Below, in pieces: positions 1 to 6,991 of a DNA stretch of 20,451 nucleotides (position 1 is its first letter; every line of letters begins with the position of its first letter). Position numbers and translations under genes: made by a program. The notes under the pieces are model-generated. The model made no database searches. It saw only the letters and a program-made list of their open reading frames with translations, and was not told the origin of the DNA. The stretch is from an uncultured Oscillospiraceae bacterium (GTDB lineage: Bacteria; Bacillota; Clostridia; Oscillospirales; Oscillospiraceae), in the NCBI GenBank assembly GCA_910577525.1, contig CAJTLI010000036.1, forward strand, positions 1 to 20,451, in the 5' to 3' direction.

Positions 1-59
1 CCGGGCTCTTTTTCGCCCTATTGGGAGTCTATCTTTTTTTCGCCTCCTCCGCCACAAAA

Positions 60-206
60 CTACATTTTTTCCTCGGCGTTTTCTTTCATTTTATCACTGG
101 CGCTGACATAGACGGCCAGCTCACCAGGGCAAAGGCCGAGGATAAAAATTTCATTAGGGAAAGGGAACGTGTTTTTCAAGGGATCATATTTTTGTCGCCG
201 ACTCAA
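60..206 (-). pseudogene. Truncated initiator-like helix-turn-helix gene (48 codons left)
   Basis: This short reading frame starts at TTG, overlapping the stop of the excisionase gene in the four bases TTGA, and reaches a stop after 48 residues. Its middle reads KYDPLKN followed by FPNEIFILGLCPGELAVY, which lines up with CDPIKN and LPNEIFPLGLSPGALAVY in the 144-residue protein at 14808-15242. After that motif the similarity stops and a short lysine- and glutamate-rich tail leads to the stop, so the helix-turn-helix part is lost. An AAGGGCGG stretch upstream could be the ribosome binding site. I read it as a decayed copy of an initiator-like gene from an integrative element. It could still make a small protein, but nothing suggests a function. 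Confidence 0.6.
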
Positions 207-418
207 CCGATTTCACCGCCCTTCGTATGCTGCTCTACCCACTGAATAAATTTTTCTTTGGGCACCACGATTCGATTGCCGATTTTGAGGACAGGGAAAT
301 CTGCTTCGTGCATCAATTCATAGCTGCTGGACGGAGCGATGCCCAGCACCTTCGCCACTGTTGCCGCATTGAGAAACAGTGGCAGGTCGTCATAGCTTTT
401 GTACTCAGATAATTTCAT
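203..418 (-). CDS. Excisionase / AlpA-type small DNA-binding protein
   Basis: A 71-residue basic protein of the MerR-like helix-turn-helix excisionase group. These proteins bind element ends and help the tyrosine recombinase excise an integrated element. The core FLNAATVAKVLGI is the first helix and turn, SSSYELMHEADFPVLKIGNRI is the recognition helix plus beta wing, and VPKEKFIQWVEQH closes the fold. The length is normal for the family. The start ATG has AAAGGAAA about 7 bases upstream. A broken paralogue lies at 15239-15347. No intact integrase is next to this copy inside the window, so it probably belongs to an element whose remainder is lost or lies off the left edge. Family is clear; the partner is inferred. 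Confidence 0.8.
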   Translation of the reverse strand: MKLSEYKSYDDLPLFLNAATVAKVLGIAPSSSYELMHEADFPVLKIGNRIVVPKEKFIQWVEQHTKGGEIG

Positions 419-662
419 TGGCGTTTCCTTTCATAAAATTTTGTTGGCCACGCGCCGTACACCTTCCTGCCCCAGAATCTCGCTGCGGCGTTCTCACCCT
501 GTTGGCACGCTCATCCCGTGTGGGAGTCTTGGCGGTGCTTCGTCCAGGGAGTATGTACTCCGGCGGTGGGTATTTACTTGTCAAAGTTCATCTGCCCCTT
601 CCCTTTGGGACAGCTCCATGATAAAATAACCGCAGAGAGTTTTACATCAGGAAGTGATCTTT
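419..662. other. Intergenic stretch without a convincing gene
   Basis: About 240 bases between the divergent excisionase and DUF6076-like genes. I see no believable coding frame; the open frames here have no family signal and poor starts. There is an inverted repeat GGAGTA-TG-TACTCC at 548-561 and, on the minus strand, an isolated TTGACA at 579-584 without a matching -10 box at normal spacing. The segment probably holds the divergent promoters, but I cannot place them. Confidence 0.4.
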
Positions 663-1665
663 GTGGAAGATACAGATCAGGTGGTATTTTACGAGCCACG
701 GCTGTTGCTGGTGGAGGTGGGTGAGGGGCGTTTTTCCACCGTGCTTCAGCATGGGGACGGAACGGTGGAGCGTCTGCCTGTTACCACACCCGCTAGGGAC
801 TTGATCGCCGCCGCGGAGATCAACTACTGGCCATACCGCCGGGAAATCAAACGGTTGCGGGACGACCATCCGCTGTTCGCGGCGCGGCTGGACATTCCGG
901 TGGCGGACTTTGAGAACTTTATGACAGAGGCGCTGCTTCTGCCGTCCATGCTCCAGAAGATCGACCCAGTGGGCTTTTTTGCGCTGGGGGTCTTGCTGGA
1001 TCAGGTATTGCAGAGGGAGGACGATGGCAACGCGTTGTTCTTGCTGGACGCGGCACAGGAGTTGCTGCACGTGCTGGAGGAGCCGATCTGCACACAGATC
1101 TACCTGCGAAATATTCTGGAGATGGCCTTTGACGGGAGGGAGCGGGCCATCCAGAAGGAACGCTTTGAGAAGCTGTGCCAGATCTATCCGCAGATTGGAA
1201 GGCTGTGCGATCCCGCCAGTCTGCCTGATGTAGAGCAGGGACAGAGGGTGTTCAGGGCCAATTCAGTATTTGGGCTGCGGATGCTGGAGCTGGCACTCTA
1301 CTTCCAACAGGACAAGCAGCGCATTGCCCGGCGCGACTACTGCTGGGGTTGGTTTATCCCCAAGACGAAAAAAGTCACCCGGTGCTGTGACCGGGTGACG
1401 GAGGAGTTTTTACAGCGGATCGACACCACCCATGAGCTGGGCAGTTACGAAGCGGATAAGGCAGAGTTGGTGGAGGAGACGGTCTGGCAACGCCGGGGGG
1501 GCTGGTGACTTTAGCTTTGATCCAGAAACGTATTATCCAGAAATGATACAGGTGCTTGATTTGGGCGCGGCGGAGCCGAAGTGGGAGATATATACAGCGG
1601 ATCATCTGCGGAAACAGGAGCAGCAGGGGCATCAGAGTTTGCGGGAGAAACATGGGAAACGATAA
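663..1665 (+). pseudogene. DUF6076-like protein, frameshifted in its C-terminal part
   Basis: The first frame runs to a stop at 1508 (about 281 residues from the GTG at 663, chosen because AGGAAG lies 8 bases upstream; GTG at 654 is also open). It is a soluble, mostly helical protein ending near GWFIPKTKKV and CCDRV. This resembles the zinc-knuckle end of DUF6076 proteins of Clostridia, although the usual first cysteine pair is not intact (RRDYCWGWF). At 1495-1501 a run of seven G is followed by the stop. Dropping one G joins a second open stretch containing FDPETYYPEM and EPKWEIYTADHLRKQEQ, which ends at 1665, 13 bases before the response regulator. It is a real frameshift, a sequencing error or a slippage site. 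Function is unknown, and the family name is from memory of motif style only. Confidence 0.5.
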
Positions 1666-1678
1666 GGGGGGACGAGGA

Positions 1679-2401
1679 GTGAAGAACATAGCCATCGTGG
1701 AGGACGAAAATGCCGCCGCTGAGCATCTTACGGCATACATACAGCGGTACGCCGCCGAGTTTGGCCAGCAATTCAATATCACCCGGTTTTATGACGGTGA
1801 GGAGTTCCTTCAAAACTATAAGTCCGTTTATGCGGTGGCGTTTCTGGATATTCAGATGCCGCGGAAAAACGGCATGGACGCCGCCGTGGAACTGCGCCGG
1901 CACGACAAAAATGTGTCGATCATCTTCATCACAAACCTGGTGCAGTACGCTCTGAAGGGATACGAGGTAGACGCGGTGAGCTTTTTGCTCAAGCCGGTGA
2001 GCTACTACGATTTTTCCCTGAAATTCAAAAAGGCACTGGATATCTACCTGATGAACGAGGAGCGCAGCTTTACGGTGAACGCCCCAGGCGGGCTGTGCCG
2101 CATCTCCACGGACAAGCTGATGTATGTGGAGATTATCAAGCACCGGCTCCACTACCACCTGATCGACGATGTGATCGAGATGACCGGTGTGCTGTCTACT
2201 GTGGAGCAGGAGCTGGGTTCCTACGGATTTCTGCGCTGCAACACCTGCTACCTGGTCAATCCAAAGTTTATCGTGCGTGTAAAGGGGGCCGAGGTGCAGG
2301 TGGGGGACCGCACCCTCCAGATCAGCCGCCCCAGGCGGGCCGCGTTTATGGAGGGGCTGACCAACTGGTACGCCGGGGCAGGAGGTGGGAACCATGGCTG
2401 A
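1679..2401 (+). CDS. LytTR-family response regulator (AgrA/ComE type)
   Basis: A 240-residue cytoplasmic transcription regulator. Residues 1-120 are a receiver domain: IVEDE gives the acidic pocket near residues 8-10, FLDIQMP places the phosphorylated aspartate at about D57, ITN is the signalling threonine region, and LLKPV holds the conserved lysine at about K105. Residues 135-240 are a LytTR DNA-binding domain (DKLMYVEIIKH, GFLRCNTCYLVNPKFI). I start at GTG 1679 because a GGGGGG purine run lies about 8 bases upstream and the protein then begins directly with the receiver fold; an ATG at 1652 is in frame but would overlap the broken gene before it. Its last 8 bases overlap the kinase gene, so the two are translationally coupled. 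Confidence 0.9.
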   Translation: MKNIAIVEDENAAAEHLTAYIQRYAAEFGQQFNITRFYDGEEFLQNYKSVYAVAFLDIQMPRKNGMDAAVELRRHDKNVSIIFITNLVQYALKGYEVDAVSFLLKPVSYYDFSLKFKKALDIYLMNEERSFTVNAPGGLCRISTDKLMYVEIIKHRLHYHLIDDVIEMTGVLSTVEQELGSYGFLRCNTCYLVNPKFIVRVKGAEVQVGDRTLQISRPRRAAFMEGLTNWYAGAGGGNHG

Positions 2402-3758
2402 GGTCAACGTGATCTATCAAAAAATCATCCTGGAATTCCTGTTTGAGCTGTATGTGTTCTACGCCCTTGCCACGCGAAAGCTGAATCGGGCTCCCCGATT
2501 CTGGATACGGACTTTGGCCGGAGCCGGCGCGGTTTTGGCACTGGCCTATGGCGCGGCCTTCTTCTACCGCGCCGTGGGCGGGACGGCACTGGGGCGCATC
2601 ACCGTCTACGTGTTCCTGTTCGCCGCCGCCACGGCCCATCTCCGGCTGTGCTTTGATGAAACCTTCCCCACTGTCCTGTTCTGCGCCAGCGTGGCCTACG
2701 CCGCCCAGAATCTGTGCTATAAGCTGTATCTGATCCTTTGGTGCGGGGGGGAGGCCTTGCGCGGGTACGACGGCTGGGGTCCCAGATTTGATCTCTATTA
2801 TCATGTGCTGTATTACGCCTTTTTTGCCCTGGCGGCTGCGGCGGTCTACTTCCTCTTTATCCGGGGGATGCTGCGGCATATGTCCGGCGGGCGGCTGGAC
2901 CACCATATGCTGGCCATTGCCATCCTGGCGCTGAGTATCACCGTCATCCTGTGCTCGGTGGAGGATGTTTACTTCTCTCATCTGAGTGTGGGCCGGGAAA
3001 ACCGATTCGAGCTGTGGGATCACTATGTTCTACGGCAGGCGGGTAATCTGTTTTCGGTGATGAGCTGCACGGTGGTGCTGCTGCTCACTTCCCGGACGGT
3101 GGAGCGGCGGGAGCTGCGTCAGGAGCTGGAATACCTCCAGCACGCCGTCCGTCAGAGCGAGCGGCAATACGAGATTTCCCGGGACACCATCGACTTGATC
3201 AATGTGAAGTGCCATGACATCCGCTATAAGCTGGGAGCCCTGGCGGTCCAGGGGGAACAGGTGCGCCCTGAGGCGGTGGCCGATCTCCAGAAAAGCATTT
3301 CCATCTACGACGCCAAGGTGGAGACGGGCAACCAGTTTTTAGACGTCCTGCTGACGGAAAAGAGCCTTTACTGCGAACAGAACGGCATCACGTTTTCCTG
3401 CATGGCGGACGGGGCCAGGCTTACCTTTATGGACGACGGCGACCTGTACTGCCTGTTCGGCAACATCATCGACAACGCCCTGGAAGCGGTCAAGGCTATT
3501 AAGGAGGAGCAGCGGCGGGTCATAAACCTAGTGATGAAGGCGCGGGGCAATATGCTCGTGATCCAGTCGGACAACTACTTTGACGGGGAGCGCGCTTTTG
3601 AGGGCGGCCTGCCCGTCACCACCAAGGCAGACCGGAACTACCACGGGTTCGGGATGCGGAGCATTCGGATGATCGTCCACAAATATGAGGGGGAGCTGAC
3701 GGCCTATGTGGCGGACGGGATTTTCCACCTGAATATTTTGTTCAGTCTTGCCACATAA
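2394..3758 (+). CDS. GHKL sensor histidine kinase (AgrC-like)
   Basis: A 454-residue membrane kinase paired with the LytTR regulator upstream. Residues 1-230 contain about six hydrophobic segments (for example around 45-60, 68-80, 92-112, 138-158, 172-188 and 215-232). A helical linker ERRELRQELEYL leads to the phospho-acceptor motif VKCHDIRYKL with H274. The ATPase domain shows the N box NIIDNALEAVK (about 357-367) and a G box HGFGMRSI (about 417-424), typical of the HATPase_c_5 branch. Kinases of this branch often sense peptides, but no AgrB or AgrD-like gene lies in the window, so the signal is unknown. Start ATG 2394 is preceded by GGAGG 8 bases away. A terminator follows, so the pair is probably its own transcript. 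Confidence 0.9.
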   Translation: MAEVNVIYQKIILEFLFELYVFYALATRKLNRAPRFWIRTLAGAGAVLALAYGAAFFYRAVGGTALGRITVYVFLFAAATAHLRLCFDETFPTVLFCASVAYAAQNLCYKLYLILWCGGEALRGYDGWGPRFDLYYHVLYYAFFALAAAAVYFLFIRGMLRHMSGGRLDHHMLAIAILALSITVILCSVEDVYFSHLSVGRENRFELWDHYVLRQAGNLFSVMSCTVVLLLTSRTVERRELRQELEYLQHAVRQSERQYEISRDTIDLINVKCHDIRYKLGALAVQGEQVRPEAVADLQKSISIYDAKVETGNQFLDVLLTEKSLYCEQNGITFSCMADGARLTFMDDGDLYCLFGNIIDNALEAVKAIKEEQRRVINLVMKARGNMLVIQSDNYFDGERAFEGGLPVTTKADRNYHGFGMRSIRMIVHKYEGELTAYVADGIFHLNILFSLAT

Positions 3759-3831
3759 AAGAACAATTTGGAAGAAAATTGCTCCGTGCTTGTGACCGGG
3801 CTGCAAAGTAAGTAAAAATTGTGCAGTTTAA

Positions 3832-3873
3832 GGAACGCCCGTTGCCAGCGGGCGTTCCCTTTATTATATTATT
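3832..3873 (+). terminator. Intrinsic terminator after the kinase gene
   Basis: A perfect 10-bp stem, GGAACGCCCG (3832-3841) with CGGGCGTTCC (3849-3858), has a 7-base loop and a T-rich tail CTTTATTATATTATT. It separates the regulator/kinase unit from the glucanase gene. Confidence 0.85.
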
Positions 3874-4008
3874 GCCAGAAAGAGCGATGTGCGGCGTGAA
3901 TCCTTTGTAGCATACGTAAAAATCCAGGCCGGGTACGTCCGGTTTGAGCATACGGTCACAAAGCGCGGCAACGCGATGTGAATAAAAAGTGAGAAGGAGA
4001 ACCGAGCG
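3874..4008 (+). promoter_or_regulatory. Leader/promoter region of the GH16 gene, candidate repeated operator
   Basis: This is the only space for the glucanase promoter. Three copies of TACG occur at 3913, 3934 and 3951 inside GCATACGTA, GGGTACGTC and GCATACGGT. The first two are 21 bp apart, close to the two-turn spacing of LytTR direct repeats. No clean -35/-10 pair is visible. AAGGAGA at 3994-4000 is the ribosome binding site, 8 bases before the ATG. The operator reading is a guess. Confidence 0.3.
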
Positions 4009-5577
4009 ATGAAAAAGAAGATTCTTGCAATGCTGCTGGCCTTGACCATGGCCGCAGCACTGGCGGCCTGCAGCCCCGCCGCCAATCAGCCCAGCAGCAC
4101 CCCCAGCTCCGATCCTACTTCCAATCCCACCCCCGGTGCTTCATCGGCCCCCTTTGAGGCCGCTATGCTGGCCGACTTTGCCAACGGCCCGGCGGCGGAC
4201 GGCAGTGTCTTTGCCTCCGACGGCTGGTCCAACGGCAGCGTGTTTAACGTGTGGTGGAAGGGCGACATGGTTACTTATTCCGACGGCCAGCTCCACCTGG
4301 GCATTGCCGACGCCAACGGCGAGGTGGAGCAGGGCTACTATGGCGGCGAGGCCCGCACGGGGCTGTACTACGGCTATGGCGACTACATCGTAAAGATGAA
4401 GCCCTCCAAGGCGGAGGGCACCGCCAGCACCTTCTTCACCTGCACCGGCCCCTACGACATCAACGCGGAGGGCAACCCCAATCCCTGGGACGAGATCGAC
4501 ATTGAGTTTTTGGGCAAGGACACCACCGGGGTTCAGTTCAACTATTTTGTGGACGGCCAGGGCGGCCACGAGTACTGGTACGACCTGGGCTTTGACGCCT
4601 CCGAGGAGTTCCACGAGTACGGCTTCCGCTGGAGCGAGGACGCGATCACCTGGTATGTGGACGGCGAGGCTGTTTACACGGTGAATGCCAGCGCGGATAA
4701 CCCGCTGCCCTCCACCCCGGGCCGCATTCTGATGAACCACTGGTGCGGCACCCCCGACGCCGAGGGCTGGATGGGCAAATATGAGCTTTCCGACGCCACC
4801 GCCGACTACCAGTGGGTCAAGACCTCCGCCACCGGCCGCGAGCTGGTTCCCAGCGAGGACGGCGAACAGGACGGCGCCATGGACGGCCTGGACGTGAGCT
4901 TCGCCAACGGCGCGGCGGCGGACGGCAGCGTCTTTGCCTCCGACGGCTGGTCCAACGGCAGTGTGTTCAACGTGTGGTGGAAGGGCGACATGGTTACTTA
5001 TTCCGACGGCCAGCTCCACTTGGGCATCTCCGACGCCAACGGCGAGGTGGAGCAGGGCTACTATGGCGGCGAGGCCCGCACCGCCCATCACTACGGGTAC
5101 GGCGAGTACTCCGTCAGCATGAAGCCCTCCAAGGCGGAGGGCACCGCCAGCACCTTCTTCACCTGCACCGGCAATTACGACATCGGCCTGGACGGCAATC
5201 CCAACCCCTGGGATGAGATCGACATCGAATTTTTGGGCAAGGACACCACCGGCGTCCAGTTCAACTACTATGTGAACGGCCAGGGGGGCCACGAGTACTG
5301 GTACGACCTGGGCTTTGACGCCTCCGAGGAGTTCCACGAGTACGGCTTCCGCTGGGCGGAGGATTCCATCACCTGGACCGTGGACGGCAAGGACGTGTAC
5401 ACGGTGGAAGCCAGCGAGGAGACCCCCCTGCCCTCCACCCCGGGCCGCATTCTGATGAATTACTGGTGCGGCACCCCCGACGCGGAGGGCTGGATGGGCA
5501 AATATGAGCTCAGCGACGCCACCGCCGACTACCAGTGGATCAAGACCACCGCCACCGGCATCAGCCTGGACGGCTGA
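4009..5577 (+). CDS. Lipoprotein with two tandem GH16 licheninase-type domains
   Basis: A 522-residue secreted lipoprotein. Residues 1-20 are a signal peptide and LAAC places the lipidated cysteine at C21, followed by a Ser/Thr/Pro linker to about residue 47. Two GH16 jelly-roll domains follow (about 48-285 and 289-522), roughly 85-90 percent identical by eye and exactly 241 codons apart. Each holds DEIDIEFLG, giving nucleophile/acid-base pairs E162/E166 and E403/E407, followed by GKDTTGVQFNY as in Bacillus beta-1,3-1,4-glucanases, so cleavage of mixed-linkage beta-glucan is the best guess. Both active sites look intact. Tandem duplication within one lipoprotein is unusual for this branch. 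AAGGAGA lies 8 bases before the start. The neighbours are a glycosyltransferase and a GH3 enzyme. Confidence 0.92.
   Translation: MKKKILAMLLALTMAAALAACSPAANQPSSTPSSDPTSNPTPGASSAPFEAAMLADFANGPAADGSVFASDGWSNGSVFNVWWKGDMVTYSDGQLHLGIADANGEVEQGYYGGEARTGLYYGYGDYIVKMKPSKAEGTASTFFTCTGPYDINAEGNPNPWDEIDIEFLGKDTTGVQFNYFVDGQGGHEYWYDLGFDASEEFHEYGFRWSEDAITWYVDGEAVYTVNASADNPLPSTPGRILMNHWCGTPDAEGWMGKYELSDATADYQWVKTSATGRELVPSEDGEQDGAMDGLDVSFANGAAADGSVFASDGWSNGSVFNVWWKGDMVTYSDGQLHLGISDANGEVEQGYYGGEARTAHHYGYGEYSVSMKPSKAEGTASTFFTCTGNYDIGLDGNPNPWDEIDIEFLGKDTTGVQFNYYVNGQGGHEYWYDLGFDASEEFHEYGFRWAEDSITWTVDGKDVYTVEASEETPLPSTPGRILMNYWCGTPDAEGWMGKYELSDATADYQWIKTTATGISLDG
4201..5560 (+). repeat. Tandem in-frame duplication inside the GH16 gene (period 723 bp)
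   Basis: The segment from about 4201 recurs from 4924 at a constant offset of 723 bp with long identical blocks, for example the stretch from GGCTGGTCC to the GGCCAGCTCCAC region in both units. The offset holds at the active-site codons (4489 and 5212), so no indel separates the two units there. Confidence 0.9.
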
Positions 5578-5592
5578 CAGCCTGCGATTTGT

Positions 5593-5619
5593 GTGCCCCG
5601 CCCCAAAGGGGCGGGGCAC
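5593..5619 (+). terminator. Strong GC hairpin between the GH16 and glycosyltransferase genes, no T tract
   Basis: GTGCCCCGCCCC (5593-5604) pairs perfectly with GGGGCGGGGCAC (5608-5619) around an AAA loop, 16 bases after the GH16 stop. The next bases (GGACGGATTG) contain no run of T, so it may not end transcription on its own. It could instead protect the 3' end of the GH16 message or cause partial read-through into the next two genes. Confidence 0.55.
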
Positions 5620-5646
5620 GGACGGATTGAATGAGTGTAGAATGAT

Positions 5647-6975
5647 ATGGGATATCTGACAGCTCTTGCCATTATTTTTATTTCCATCTGGTGCTGTTTC
5701 TTTCTCCTGCTGTTCCATTACGGCGTATTTGCCCTGATTGGCGTGTTCAAGCGAACGACCTATCCCAAGACAGGCCGCCTGCTGAAGTATGGCGTTGTCA
5801 TTGCCGCCCGTAACGAGGAGGCGGTGATCGGCTCCCTGCTGGACAGCATTCGGGCAAGCGAATACCCGCAGGAAAAACTGGCGGTGTTTGTTGTGGCCCA
5901 CAACTGTACCGACCGCACCGCTCAGATCGCCCGGGCGCACGGGGCCAACGTCTATGAGTATGACAACCCGGCGGAACGCACGGCGGGCTATGCCTACCGC
6001 TATCTGTTTGAACGGATCAACGCCGAGTGGGGAGACGCGGGGATGGACGGCTTCTTCATTATCAACGCCGACAATGTGCTTTCTCCCAGTTACATTTCCA
6101 AAATGAACGACGCCTTTGTGGCCACAGGCGGGGAACACGTCATCACCTCCTACCGCAACTCCCGCAACTTCGGCAGCAACTATATGTCCTGCCTGTACGG
6201 CATTTACTTCATCTCCGCCTGCCGCTTTGAGGCCCGGGGGCGCACGGTGTGCGGATGCAGCACCCGGGTGTCCGGCACCGGATACCTGTTTCCGCCCCGG
6301 CTGGTGGAACACGGCTGGGAGTATGTCACCCTCACCGAGGATTGGGAGTTCACCGCCGACCAGCTTGCCCGGGGGTGCAAGGTGCTCTACTGCGACGAGG
6401 CGGAGTTTTTCGACGAGCAGCCCCTCACGGTGAAGGTGATGCTCCGCCAGCGGCTGCGCTGGGCCCGGGGGCACATGATCGTCTTTTTCACCCGGTTCCG
6501 GACGCTGATGAAAAGCCTGTTTTCCAGAGGAAACGAGCTGGACGGGCGGCGGCGGTTTTCCGTGTTCGACATTTCCGCCAGCATCCTGCCTCTGGGCGTG
6601 ATCAGCGTAGTCCTGCTGCTGGTCCAGCTGGGGTGCATCGCCCTGTGCCCTCTGTTCGGGTATGACGCGGGGCGGGTGTGGCGGATTTACGGGCTGATCT
6701 CCCTGGCGCTGTTTGCGCTGTCCTATGCCCTCACTATGCTGGGCGCGGTGCTGCTGATTTTCCTGGAGCGGCAGCGCATCCGGGATGTGGGCGGGAGCAA
6801 GCTGGCGGCGGCAGTGCTGCTGTGGCCCTTTTTCCTGCTGGTGAATGTATTTTTGGACGTGGCCGCGCTGTTTCTGCGGGATCTGGAGTGGAAGGCCATC
6901 CCCCATGTGGGCGCCGACCCCTGGAGCGCCCCCCGGCGGCGGAGCGTCTGTGAGCGAGATCCAATCAAACGATGA
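5647..6975 (+). CDS. Membrane family 2 glycosyltransferase (processive-type motifs)
   Basis: A 442-residue inner-membrane enzyme. One transmembrane helix (about 4-34) leads into a GT-A domain. VIAARNEE starts the fold, VVAHNCTDRTA carries the nucleotide-binding aspartate (about D89), IINADN takes the place of the DxD motif (140-142), TEDWEF supplies the TED acid (230-232), and QRLRW (268-272) is the Q(Q/R)xRW box of synthases that extend a chain. Three hydrophobic segments (about 300-333, 343-372, 388-412) could make a small export channel, as in NodC or hyaluronan synthase relatives. The product sugar cannot be read from sequence; the licheninase and beta-glucosidase neighbours point to a beta-glucan. 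The ATG at 5647 has only a weak ribosome site. The stop lies 16 bp before the GH3 start, so the two are co-transcribed. Confidence 0.85.
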   Translation: MGYLTALAIIFISIWCCFFLLLFHYGVFALIGVFKRTTYPKTGRLLKYGVVIAARNEEAVIGSLLDSIRASEYPQEKLAVFVVAHNCTDRTAQIARAHGANVYEYDNPAERTAGYAYRYLFERINAEWGDAGMDGFFIINADNVLSPSYISKMNDAFVATGGEHVITSYRNSRNFGSNYMSCLYGIYFISACRFEARGRTVCGCSTRVSGTGYLFPPRLVEHGWEYVTLTEDWEFTADQLARGCKVLYCDEAEFFDEQPLTVKVMLRQRLRWARGHMIVFFTRFRTLMKSLFSRGNELDGRRRFSVFDISASILPLGVISVVLLLVQLGCIALCPLFGYDAGRVWRIYGLISLALFALSYALTMLGAVLLIFLERQRIRDVGGSKLAAAVLLWPFFLLVNVFLDVAALFLRDLEWKAIPHVGADPWSAPRRRSVCERDPIKR

Positions 6976-6991
6976 TTTAGGAGGGTTCCCT

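Noticed and set aside
2394..4008. AgrB/AgrD-type peptide signal genes with the kinase
   Set aside because: No hydrophobic AgrB-like frame or short cysteine-containing propeptide with a ribosome site is present around the kinase.
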